Below, in pieces: positions 18,274 through 26,900 of a stretch of DNA of 64,000 nt. The position numbers and the translations under genes are program-made. The stretch is taken from NCBI RefSeq assembly GCF_000270285.1, contig NC_015738.1, positions 558,001-622,000 of the forward strand, given 5' to 3'. Origin of the DNA: Eggerthella sp. YY7918. GTDB taxonomy: Bacteria; Actinomycetota; Coriobacteriia; Coriobacteriales; Eggerthellaceae. The notes under the pieces are model-generated. The model saw nothing but the letters and a program-made list of their open reading frames with translations, was not told where the DNA came from and made no database searches. How positions within the stretch are numbered: the first letter of the stretch is position 1; each line of letters begins with the position of its first letter.

Positions 18274-21200
18274 TAGCGTTTATGAAACAATTGCAGCATA
18301 GTGTGTGGAGCCTACCTGTCGCGAAAGTAGGAACAGGCGTAGTAGCTGCAATATTCGTCGGCGCTGCTGCCTTCGGTGCCATCCAGTTGAGCGGTCAGGC
18401 ATTTGACCCCAGCGCCTTTCTTGATGCGGGTTTCAACCGTCAAGCAAATCCTGAGTACAACACAGCCTACGATATCGATCATAGTGAGGCCGACGGCGAA
18501 GCCAATATGCAGGCCGATCAGGAGGAAACGCCCCAACCTGAGCAGCCCGATTTGCAGCAAGTCGACGCGTCGTCGTGGTCGCAAAACGAAGGATCGGGTT
18601 CTTCGGCATTGTCAGTGGTTGAGGGTCCGGCATCCGGCGGCACGGTGCTGGGCGGCGAGGGCGGCGAAGGCGGTACGCCTTCGGATAACCCGCTGACCGG
18701 CCCCGTGATAAACGGTGACGGCAACGGTAGCGGCGGGGATGGCACTGGCGAGGGGCAGGGTGGTAACGGCGACGGCAACCAAGGCGGCGGCGATACTCCG
18801 GGACCGATTCCCCCTACTGACCCCGACCCGCGCCCGAGCCTTCCCGACGACATGTACGGTAATGTGGGCTGGATCGAAACCCATCCCTTCCCCGAAGCTG
18901 GCATCGAACCCGAACCTGATGAAAATGGCGCGGTGTCTGTATCGTTTGCGGTATATACCGAAGAGTACATGCTGGAAGATCCCGATGAACTGGGCATGGA
19001 GCGTATCTACTACGGCATGTATCTGGATGATTGGAAGCTGCTCTGCGCAACCTATTTCTATGTCACGGTGAACGACACCATGTATCGCCTGGAAAATTAC
19101 AGTGACAACTTCAAAATAGGCGCCTTCCCCGAGGTGCTTACCTCCGACACATTGGAAGTGGACTTCTTCTTCCGACTCAATGTCAACGACAAGTGGCAGA
19201 CTGAACGCGTGAAGTATCTGGTCCATCCCAACAAGGTGATTGTGGAGGGATGGGACGGAACATCTCTCAAGACACGCTATCCCGCCGTGGGGCAGGAAGT
19301 ATATCTGGACGATGTGTTCTCCTCCATGCTGCCTGCGGGCACGGAGCCCGGCATGCCGCTTACCTGGGTGTTTCCCGGTTGGACGGATAACGAAGGCTCC
19401 TCGGCGCTCAGTACCACCTATCTTCCCCCGCGCAAGGGACGCATCGAGTTGCAACCGCTTCCCCTGGCTCCCGTGCCTCCTGAGTTTCAGGTGACCTATC
19501 AGTGGGGAAATCAGGCGCTTGTGGGGTACACGGGCACCTCGCCGGTGTGTGCGCTGCCCGAAGGCATCCAGTCCATCGACCTGCCGTTTGGTCGGACGGT
19601 TTCGGCGGAGGTTGTTCGCATCCCAGCGTCGCTGCGATACGGGGCGGGCGCTCTGGTGGCCTCGCGCGCCTATGAGGTGGACGAGGGCAACACCACCTTC
19701 CACATGCAGGACGGCATGCTGTTTGAAACGGAATCGGGCGCGCTCTACGGCATTCCCACGAACAAGGAAACCGTGGTTATCCCGCCGGGAACGCCGCTCA
19801 TTGTGTTCCCCGAAAACAACCACATTAAGCGTATCGAAGTGTCCGACGTGATTGAACCCGAATACTTCGAGGCGCTGCATGGTGCCGAAATCGCGGTGCC
19901 GGCCGATCGCTACATCGAATTTCTTGCTGCATGGGGCGCCCATCCAGGCGACCCATCGAACCGCCTCGTGGCCGATACGGGCGAGGAATTTGACTACGTC
20001 ATTCGCGATGGCGCGGCGTACACGACTGACGGCTCCACGCTGGTTGAGGTGCTGGACGGCGCGAAGGGAACGTTCTTTGTGCCCGAAGGCGTGCAGGTGG
20101 TGAAGGAAGGCGCTTTCGCAAAGTGTCCGCGCGTGGACACGGTGGTGCTGCCGCAGAGCGTTCGTGTGCTTGAGCGGGAAAGCCTGGTGAGCGAGGGTCT
20201 TACGCGCGTGCTGCTTGAAGGTACGACGCCACCGACGGTGGATGCCGAGACGTTCGGCACAGCGGAGGCTCACGTGCGGTTTGCGACCTACGACACCTAC
20301 CTGCGCTCGTGGAGTGAGCAGCTTGGCACCGCGGCGGCCGAAACGCTGCTTGCGGCGGATGACTTCACCACGCCTACGGTGAACGGATATCACCTGCTCA
20401 GCCTTGCGCCGCGGGCGAGTGATGGCACGCCGAATACGGCAGCGAACGAAACCATCATCCTGCGCGCCCCCGCCGATGCGACGCAGTTTGCGCCGGATAC
20501 GCTCGGCGACATCGCGCCGACGGCTCTTGGCGCAGGTGCCTTCGAGGGCTGCACCGCGCTTTCGGTGGTGGAGTTGCCTGCCAGCGTGAAAGTCATCGGT
20601 GATGACGCGTTTGCGGGATGCACGAACCTCGAGGCGTTCTTCTCGGCCTCGCCGGATATGATAGTCATCGGTGTGGGTTCGTTTGCGAACTGCGATGCGC
20701 TCAGGATGGCTGCCTTTAGCGCGCACGAAGGCCAGGTGGCCGACTGGAACGACCTCTACAGCAGCGGTTTCCGTGCCTTCGCCCCGTATGAGTCGGTGGG
20801 CTACGACGAGGGGTCGCCGGATAGATATACACTCATTTTTGAAACGATGTGTGACGACTTGCGCCTGGTACGGGGCTTTGGCGGTGTGCTGCTGTACGGC
20901 TACGCGACGATATACGACCAGCTCGTACTGCTGGGTGCTACCTCAGATGTGGGCGGGGTGGTGTCGCTTGAGCCCGGTACGGCGGTCATCTACTTTAACG
21001 TGTTCAAAGACTGCGCGAACCTCACCTCTATCGACGATGCGAGCATGGCTGACGTCGAGGAGATCTACGACTACGCGTTCGCTCGTTCGGGTTTGACGGA
21101 TATCGTCATCTCTCAAAAGGTGTTCTATATGGGAACGGGCGTGTTCGAGAGCTGCAGGGCGCTTGAACAGGTGGTATTCGAGGAGGGCCTCAACGATGAG

Positions 21201-21851
21201 GGCGATCTTGTCGGCCTTGATTGGGTGACCGAAGACATGTTTGTTGGTTGCACGAAGCTCACCAGCGTGACCTTCCCGTCAACCGTTCTGTGGGTGGACT
21301 ATGGCATATTCACCAACTCTGCTGTGCGCACCGTGGTGTTTACGAGCGAGGAAGCACCTATTTTGACCAGGCCGAATCCCACCTTCCCCTTCGTGTTCTC
21401 CGAGAATCCGCCGGATGACTTCAAGATTGAACTCGCAGGAGTGGCGGCCGGTCATAGGGACGACTACATTCAGTCGTGGAAGAATTCGCTCATCGCACGG
21501 CCCAACGGCTCTGAACTCACGCCTGAAGAGGACTTGCGCGCAACCAACCTGGCACGCGCCCTCTTCGGCTTGCCCGCGCTTGAAGCCTTGCCGGCGCCCG
21601 ACCCGCCCACGCCCCTTGAGGCCGCGACTGCGCCCGAAAAGTCGGCCGCGTCGCAAGAGGTTGCTCCACTTGACGAGCCTACTTCGCCCGAAAACCCCGC
21701 TTCGCTCAACACCGCCTCCGGGAATAATGAGACGGTTGACCCCCTTGCGCCAACGGGCGTGGAGGAAGAAAATGACAGTACTGCTCAGGATGTGGAACCT
21801 GAAAAAGATCCGCCGGAACGTATTGAGCAAACAGGTAAGAGAGAAGAATGA
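18270..21851 (+). CDS. Large BspA-type leucine-rich-repeat surface protein
   Basis: 1193 residues. A single N-terminal hydrophobic segment (VGTGVVAAIFVGAAAFGAI, about 21-40) can act as signal anchor. A low-complexity Gly/Asn/Pro-rich linker (about 115-195) follows. Repeats of the LRR_5/BspA kind recur from about 600 to 1100 (for example AFEGCTALSVVELPASVKVI and VFESCRALEQVVFEEGL). The C-terminus is a Pro/Glu/Ala-rich tail with no LPxTG signal and no terminal helix, so it is probably held by the N-terminal anchor. It overlaps the TgpA-like gene by 4 nt and the EAL gene by 4 nt, so it is part of one transcript. BspA repeats often bind host or bacterial surfaces; that is family knowledge only. 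Confidence 0.85.
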   Translation: MIAFMKQLQHSVWSLPVAKVGTGVVAAIFVGAAAFGAIQLSGQAFDPSAFLDAGFNRQANPEYNTAYDIDHSEADGEANMQADQEETPQPEQPDLQQVDASSWSQNEGSGSSALSVVEGPASGGTVLGGEGGEGGTPSDNPLTGPVINGDGNGSGGDGTGEGQGGNGDGNQGGGDTPGPIPPTDPDPRPSLPDDMYGNVGWIETHPFPEAGIEPEPDENGAVSVSFAVYTEEYMLEDPDELGMERIYYGMYLDDWKLLCATYFYVTVNDTMYRLENYSDNFKIGAFPEVLTSDTLEVDFFFRLNVNDKWQTERVKYLVHPNKVIVEGWDGTSLKTRYPAVGQEVYLDDVFSSMLPAGTEPGMPLTWVFPGWTDNEGSSALSTTYLPPRKGRIELQPLPLAPVPPEFQVTYQWGNQALVGYTGTSPVCALPEGIQSIDLPFGRTVSAEVVRIPASLRYGAGALVASRAYEVDEGNTTFHMQDGMLFETESGALYGIPTNKETVVIPPGTPLIVFPENNHIKRIEVSDVIEPEYFEALHGAEIAVPADRYIEFLAAWGAHPGDPSNRLVADTGEEFDYVIRDGAAYTTDGSTLVEVLDGAKGTFFVPEGVQVVKEGAFAKCPRVDTVVLPQSVRVLERESLVSEGLTRVLLEGTTPPTVDAETFGTAEAHVRFATYDTYLRSWSEQLGTAAAETLLAADDFTTPTVNGYHLLSLAPRASDGTPNTAANETIILRAPADATQFAPDTLGDIAPTALGAGAFEGCTALSVVELPASVKVIGDDAFAGCTNLEAFFSASPDMIVIGVGSFANCDALRMAAFSAHEGQVADWNDLYSSGFRAFAPYESVGYDEGSPDRYTLIFETMCDDLRLVRGFGGVLLYGYATIYDQLVLLGATSDVGGVVSLEPGTAVIYFNVFKDCANLTSIDDASMADVEEIYDYAFARSGLTDIVISQKVFYMGTGVFESCRALEQVVFEEGLNDEGDLVGLDWVTEDMFVGCTKLTSVTFPSTVLWVDYGIFTNSAVRTVVFTSEEAPILTRPNPTFPFVFSENPPDDFKIELAGVAAGHRDDYIQSWKNSLIARPNGSELTPEEDLRATNLARALFGLPALEALPAPDPPTPLEAATAPEKSAASQEVAPLDEPTSPENPASLNTASGNNETVDPLAPTGVEEENDSTAQDVEPEKDPPERIEQTGKREE

Positions 21852-23974
21852 TGTTGGAAACATTGCGCACTATGCTTATCGTCGACGATTCGAAGATCGA
21901 TCGCACGCTGCTGGCCAACATATTCAAGGATCAGTACGCCATTAAACAAGCGTGCGATGGACGCGAGGCGCTTGATGTTCTGCATCAAACAAAGGTCGAC
22001 ATCGTTGTGCTCGATATTTCTATGACCGGCATGGACGGGTTTGCGGTTATAGAAGCCATGCGCGCCGATCCGGCTCTGTCCGACATTCCCATCGTCGTGG
22101 CCACATCCGAACCCGCTCACGAGGAGGCGGCGCTTACTGATGGTGCTGACGATTTCATTGCCAAGCCCTTCAATCCGGTGGTGGTAAAGAAGCGCGTCGA
22201 GAACATCATCGTTAAGCATATGCTCGAACGCGAGCGCTTACAGATGGCCCTGCAGGAAACCGAACTCGAGCTGCGTTCGCTGGCCGACTCCGTGCCTGGC
22301 GGCATCTGCGTGTTTCGCCTTACTGGGGACGGCCGACTCGTTCTGGGATACTTTAACGACAGTTTTTATCAGCTGTTTGGGCGGACGCGTGCCGAAACCG
22401 CAGCCGAGTTTGGCGATGATATTCTGCAGCTGGTTTACAAAGAGGATCGAAAGCAGGTTCTGGCGGCTCTGCGAACGTCCGCGGCGACGGGGGAGCGTTT
22501 CGATACCGCTTTCCGCGTTGCTCTGCCCGACGGATCGCTTCGCTGGGTAAGCGCTTCGGCTGTCGAGTACAAACGTGTTGAAGACGAGCCGATATTCCGC
22601 AGCGTTATTATCGACATCACGGAAAGCAAAGAAAACGAACTTTTGGCTCAGCAGCGCGCCAAGGAGCTGCAGCACGCTGCCGAGCACGATCACTTGACGG
22701 GTCTGTATAATCGCACGGCGTTTTATCGCAAGACCAAGGAATATCTGGAACAGCACAGTGATATCGACCACGTTATTGTGCTGTTCGATATCGAGCGCTT
22801 CAAGATTATCAACGAGCTGTACGGCGGCGACAAGGGCGACGAGGTGTTGCTGGCCATCGCCGATGCGCTCAGCAAACATGTTGACGGCGTGGGCGTGTAC
22901 GGCCGGATGGAAAACGACCACTTCGCACTGTGCGTGCCTGCTGACGAACGCGTTGTCTACTCGTGTATGTCCTCAATTGAAAACTCGTTGGCCGTGACTG
23001 GCATCGATCGACAGATCATGCTGTATTACGGCGTGTATCAGGTGGTTGATCGCAGCATGCCGGTGGACATCATGTGCGACCGTGCGAATTTGGCGTTGCG
23101 CTCGGTAAAGGGCGACTACAACAAGCGCTATGCCCTTTACGATGCCAGCATGCACCAGTCGGTGTTGAACGAACACGAGCTGCGCAGCGAGGGCGACCAG
23201 GCTTTGAAAAATCGACAGTTCGAGGCGTTCTTGCAGCCCATCTTCAATCTGAGCGATGGAAGTTTGGCCAGCGCGGAGGCTCTGGTGCGCTGGCGGCATC
23301 CCGAAAAAGGCCTTGTGCCGCCGGATCAGTTCATTCCCTTCTTCGAAAACAGCGGCTTTATCGTGCGTCTGGACAGCTACATTCGCGAGTCGGTCTGCGA
23401 ACTCATTACAAACATGGGCAAGCAGGGCATTGAATGCCCGCCGGTGTCGGTAAATGTGTCAAGGTTGGAATTTTATGACCCGAAGCTCTGTCAAAATCTG
23501 CGCGATCTGGTGAATTACTACGATTTGGAGCCAGCGCGCATGCGACTGGAAATCACCGAGAGTGCCTATGCCGACAACGCGGCACAGTTGCTCGAGGCGA
23601 TGGACGAGCTTCAAGGTATGGGATTCGTCATGCTGATGGATGACTTCGGTGCTGGCTTCTCGTCGCTCAGCATGCTGCGTGATGTGCCCGTCGATATGAT
23701 CAAGCTCGACATGCGCTTTTTGAGCCACGGGGCCACGCTTGACCGCGAACGTGGCATTTTGAGCGCCATTGTACCCATGGCAAAATCCTTGTCGCTGCCC
23801 GTTATTGCCGAAGGAGTGGAAACGGCTGAGCAGGCCGAGTTCTTGAAGAGTATCGGCTGCGACTACGTGCAGGGATACCACTACGCTCGCCCTATGCCGC
23901 AGGATGAATTCGTCGAGGTGGTAGCGCGTTCTGGCTATACAGCTCGGAGTTTAGTGAGCGAAGGGGGGCGCTAG
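21848..23974 (+). CDS. Response regulator with PAS, degenerate GGDEF and EAL domains (c-di-GMP phosphodiesterase)
   Basis: 708 residues. Receiver domain 1-125 with IVDDSKIDRT and phospho-acceptor VVLDISMTGMDG. PAS/PAC domain about 140-265 (FRLTGDGRLVLGYFNDSFYQ). GGDEF domain about 275-430, but the signature is RMENDHF instead of RxGGDEF, so cyclase activity is unlikely. EAL domain about 445-700 with AEALVRW, NVSRLEF, LEITESAY, DDFGAGFSSL, IKLD and AEGVET, the metal- and substrate-binding set of active phosphodiesterases. It should hydrolyse c-di-GMP in response to phosphorylation of its receiver. The Hpt gene starts 2 nt after its stop codon. Confidence 0.93.
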   Translation: MMLETLRTMLIVDDSKIDRTLLANIFKDQYAIKQACDGREALDVLHQTKVDIVVLDISMTGMDGFAVIEAMRADPALSDIPIVVATSEPAHEEAALTDGADDFIAKPFNPVVVKKRVENIIVKHMLERERLQMALQETELELRSLADSVPGGICVFRLTGDGRLVLGYFNDSFYQLFGRTRAETAAEFGDDILQLVYKEDRKQVLAALRTSAATGERFDTAFRVALPDGSLRWVSASAVEYKRVEDEPIFRSVIIDITESKENELLAQQRAKELQHAAEHDHLTGLYNRTAFYRKTKEYLEQHSDIDHVIVLFDIERFKIINELYGGDKGDEVLLAIADALSKHVDGVGVYGRMENDHFALCVPADERVVYSCMSSIENSLAVTGIDRQIMLYYGVYQVVDRSMPVDIMCDRANLALRSVKGDYNKRYALYDASMHQSVLNEHELRSEGDQALKNRQFEAFLQPIFNLSDGSLASAEALVRWRHPEKGLVPPDQFIPFFENSGFIVRLDSYIRESVCELITNMGKQGIECPPVSVNVSRLEFYDPKLCQNLRDLVNYYDLEPARMRLEITESAYADNAAQLLEAMDELQGMGFVMLMDDFGAGFSSLSMLRDVPVDMIKLDMRFLSHGATLDRERGILSAIVPMAKSLSLPVIAEGVETAEQAEFLKSIGCDYVQGYHYARPMPQDEFVEVVARSGYTARSLVSEGGR

Positions 23975-23975
23975 C

Positions 23976-24326
23976 ATGGACACTATATCTGAACAACTGA
24001 CCGCACTGGGAGTTGATATCGAACCGACGCTCAAGCGCTTCTATGGCGACTGCGATTTACTGGTGGAAATGCTGCACGAGTTTGCCCGCGAGGATTTGGC
24101 CGAACAGCTGCCCGAGGCGCTTTCGCAGGGCGACTATACGCAGATAGAGCTCATCGCGCATTCAGTGAAGGGCACGTCGGCAAACTTGGGGTTGGTTGAG
24201 TTAAGCAATCGATGCAACGATGCGGTACAGGCTGTGCGAGCGGGCACATTTGACGATATGGATAAGCTGGTGAATGCAGTTGTCGAACAGTATCGTACGG
24301 TGCGCGCAGGTATTTCGCAGCTCTGA
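23976..24326 (+). CDS. Stand-alone Hpt phosphotransfer protein
   Basis: 116 residues, essentially one Hpt four-helix domain with the phospho-histidine motif IAHSVKGTSANLGLVEL near residue 55. It is too short for any other domain. It is the last gene of the run starting with the hybrid kinase, whose receiver could pass phosphate to this protein and from here to the receiver of the EAL protein just upstream. That chain is inferred from gene order and domain types. Confidence 0.93.
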   Translation: MDTISEQLTALGVDIEPTLKRFYGDCDLLVEMLHEFAREDLAEQLPEALSQGDYTQIELIAHSVKGTSANLGLVELSNRCNDAVQAVRAGTFDDMDKLVNAVVEQYRTVRAGISQL

Positions 24327-24373
24327 TATCATGGGCACCCTGAATAAACCCTCGTCTAGAGAGGCTGTTTGCC

Positions 24374-25381
24374 ATGTCTCACAATGATGAGCCGATCTTT
24401 CGTGATGGGTTGTTTCGTCAGAAACGCAAGCATGGAAGCTATCGAGTGGTTGATCCACCTGTGCTTGAGGCTCCGGTGGCTGATACGCATACGCACCTTC
24501 AGCTGTTGCCCGATCCTGGACTTGCACTTGCGCGCTGTGCCGCTCATCACGTTGAGTTCGTGTGTACGATCGTCGACGTATTCGAAGATGGCGCGACGAC
24601 GTTCGATCGCCTGAATTCATGGAAGTTTGAAGCGGCCGCCGACGCAAAAAAGATAACGGACTGGTGTTGAAGCAAGCCTTTCCCGCGCGTGCCGCGGGTG
24701 CGAATCATCGTGGGGTGTCATCCTCACAATGCGAAATACTACGATAAGAGTCTTGAGGTTGAGCTGCGCGAACGCTTGGCTGATCCGCGGGTGAGTGCGC
24801 TTGGCGAGATCGGGCTTGACTACCACTACGACTTTTCGCCGCGCGATGTCCAGCGTGAGGTGTTTCGCCGCCAGGTTCGTATTGCGCATGAGTGTGGTTT
24901 GCCGGTGGTGTTGCATGTGCGCGAGGCCCACGACGATGCGCTTGCTCTTATGCGCGAGGAGGGTTGGCCGGAAGCGGGTACGCTTCTGCATTGCTTCAAC
25001 CTTGATGGAGAGGTGCTTAAACCATGGGTCGAAGCGGGATGCTACGTGGCATTTGGCGGTCCGCTGACATTTAAAAATGCCGATGAGGTTCGCGAAGCGG
25101 CCAAGCAGGTTCCGCTTGATCGACTGCTTACCGAAACGGACGCGCCGTACATGACACCCGAACCTATGCGCGGTATGACGTGCGGGCCGGAGCATGTCAT
25201 ATTTACGGCGGCACGGTTGGCTGAAGTACGTGGTTGTGCGCCGGGTGACGAGCGCAAACAGCTGCTTGATCAGCTTATGGAAAACGCGCGGGCGCTGCTT
25301 GATCGTCCGGCAACCTCCTGGCAAAAGGGTGAGGCCGCGGCGTTTTATACGAAGGCGTTCGACGCGCACGAGGGGGAGTGA
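24374..25381 (+). CDS. TatD-family metal-dependent hydrolase interrupted by one in-frame UGA (possible selenoprotein)
   Basis: 335 codons if the TGA at 24668-24670 is read through. The part before it has the first metal motif VADTHTHLQLL; the part after has VGCHPHNAKYYD, ALGEIGLDYHYD, VVLHVREAHDDA, TLLHCFNLDGE and TETDAPYMTPEP, so all metal-ligand blocks of the TatD deoxyribonuclease family are kept and the frame is the same on both sides. The codons around the stop read Asp-Trp-Cys-(UGA)-Ser-Lys-Pro. A hairpin with a CGUGC loop sits 17 nt after the UGA, as in bacterial SECIS elements. The alternative is a nonsense mutation in a pseudogene or two separate chains with reinitiation at GTG 24689. 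The protein is longer than E. coli TatD (about 260 residues) because of the N-terminal and middle segments. Confidence 0.75.
24668..24698 (+). other. In-frame UGA with SECIS-like hairpin in the tatD-like gene
   Basis: TGA at 24668-24670. Downstream, CCCGCG (24682-24687) pairs perfectly with CGCGGG (24693-24698), leaving the five-base loop CGUGC with G and U in it. The loop begins 17 nt after the UGA. In the formate dehydrogenase of the same window the loop begins 18 nt after its UGA and the stem is also 6 bp. This geometry is within the known range for bacterial SECIS elements (established for this element class). In a GC-rich genome a 6 bp GC stem can also arise by chance. Confidence 0.5.
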
Positions 25382-25386
25382 GGCCG

Positions 25387-26007
25387 ATGAATCGTTTGAT
25401 CATCTCGGGATCGCCGCGGGCGCGGGGACGCAGCGCGGGATTGGCCGAGGCCCTTCGTTTTGCTTTCGATGAAGAGGGGGCGGGCAAAACCGACCTCGTT
25501 TTGCTGTCGGATGTTCATATTGCACCCTGTACGGGTTGCGAAGCCTGCGCGGCCAACATCGGTCGCAACGAGCTGTACTGCATCATTGCCGACGACATGG
25601 TGCGCGTGCGTACTCTATTGAACGCCTGTGACGAGCTGGTGCTGGTGTCGCCCGTGTACTTTGCTGGTGCTCCTGCGCAGCTCAAGTCGTTTCTTGATCG
25701 CCTCCAGCCCTACTTTTATGCGAATTGGCGTGCGAAACCAAAACGCCCGGCCAGCCTTTATGTGGTGGGCGAGGGTGGGGATCCTCATGGGTTTGTGCCG
25801 CTTGTCGGCGAGGTTCGTTCGGCGCTTGCCGTTGCGGGTTTTGCCCTTAAGGACGTGCATGATTGGGTGGAGCTTATCAGTCCGGACGGAGCGCTTCCTG
25901 AGGGTGCCGATCCGGTGCACGATGGTCGCGTGCATCCGGCTTCCACTTACACCTGCACCAGCCCCGATGGTACGTGGCCTCGTTCGGTGCAACAAGGGGA
26001 GGTCTGA
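25387..26007 (+). CDS. NADPH-dependent FMN reductase / flavodoxin-fold family protein
   Basis: 206 residues. N-terminal LIISGSPRARGRSAGLAEAL is the FMN-phosphate binding loop of the NADPH-dependent FMN reductase family; IAPCTGCEACAANIGRNELYC is the cysteine-bearing segment common in anaerobe iron-sulfur flavoproteins, and VLVSPVYFAGAPAQLKSFLDR follows. I chose ATG 25387; a GTG at 25378 overlaps the stop of the TatD-like gene. The last base of its stop is shared with the ATG of rsmA. Physiological electron acceptor unknown. Confidence 0.85.
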   Translation: MNRLIISGSPRARGRSAGLAEALRFAFDEEGAGKTDLVLLSDVHIAPCTGCEACAANIGRNELYCIIADDMVRVRTLLNACDELVLVSPVYFAGAPAQLKSFLDRLQPYFYANWRAKPKRPASLYVVGEGGDPHGFVPLVGEVRSALAVAGFALKDVHDWVELISPDGALPEGADPVHDGRVHPASTYTCTSPDGTWPRSVQQGEV

Positions 26008-26900
26008 TGGCCAAGCTTTCCCCTTTGGCAAGTGTCGCAGAAACGCGGAGTGTGCTTGAGGCGCATGGACTTACCACGAAGTATTCACTCGGCCAGAATT
26101 TCCTGATCAACGATGGCATTTTGCAAAAGATTGTTGCGTTGGCTGATCTTACGAATGCCGATCAGGTGCTTGAAGTAGGTCCCGGCATCGGCACGCTTAC
26201 CGTGGCGCTTTTGAAATGCGCAGGGCGCGTCGTCTCAGTTGAACGCGATGCCGATTTGCCAGCTGTGTTGACGCAGACGCTTGCCCCCTGGACCGACCGC
26301 TTTACGTTGATTGAAAAAGATGCGCTGGATCTGCAGGCAGATGATCTTCCCTTTGCGCCTACGAAGCTTGTGGCAAATTTGCCCTACGCCGTGGCCGCCA
26401 CAGTGGTACTTGACTACTTCGAGCGCTTCCCGTCACTTGAGAGCGCCACGGTCATGGTACAGAAGGAAGTGGCTGATCGTATGGCCGCTACGCCCGGGAC
26501 CAAAAATTATGGAGCCTACACGGTGAAGCTGCGCCTCTACGCCGAGCCTGCGGGCCGTTTTGCCGTCGGCCCCGGCAACTTCTTCCCGCCTCCGCGTGTG
26601 GAAAGCGCTGTGTTGCGTCTCAACCGGCGTATCGTTTGCGACGATGCCGGTGTGCCGCTTAACGCTGCAGCCATCAAAGCTTCCTGCACCATGGCAGAAG
26701 CATCGTTCACAAATCGTCGCAAAACGCTTGCAAACTCCTGCAAGACGTACTTCGCCTCCCGAGGGCAGGAGGGTGCATGCGTTGTCGCAGCGCTTCTGTG
26801 CATCTTTGAGCAGGCGGGTATCGACTCCAAACGCCGTGGCGAAACGCTCACTCTCAACGAGTTTATAAACCTTGGTCGTGCCTATCAGAAGTTCGCATAG
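26007..26900 (+). CDS. rsmA: 16S rRNA (adenine(1518)-N6/adenine(1519)-N6)-dimethyltransferase
   Basis: 297 residues from ATG 26007, which overlaps the preceding stop as TGATG. Motifs of KsgA/RsmA are in order: TKYSLGQNFLIND, VLEVGPGIGTLT, VSVERDADL, LVANLPYAVAATVV, VMVQKEVADRMAATPGTKNY and NFFPPPRVESAVL. It dimethylates two adenines in helix 45 of 16S rRNA. In many Gram-positives veg lies close downstream of this gene; here the two are separated by the convergent AlbA_2 gene. Confidence 0.96.
   Translation: MAKLSPLASVAETRSVLEAHGLTTKYSLGQNFLINDGILQKIVALADLTNADQVLEVGPGIGTLTVALLKCAGRVVSVERDADLPAVLTQTLAPWTDRFTLIEKDALDLQADDLPFAPTKLVANLPYAVAATVVLDYFERFPSLESATVMVQKEVADRMAATPGTKNYGAYTVKLRLYAEPAGRFAVGPGNFFPPPRVESAVLRLNRRIVCDDAGVPLNAAAIKASCTMAEASFTNRRKTLANSCKTYFASRGQEGACVVAALLCIFEQAGIDSKRRGETLTLNEFINLGRAYQKFA

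Noticed and set aside
26885-26900. Frameshift or truncation at the end of rsmA
   Set aside because: rsmA has normal length; the overlap with the convergent gene is a simple 16-nt end overlap.
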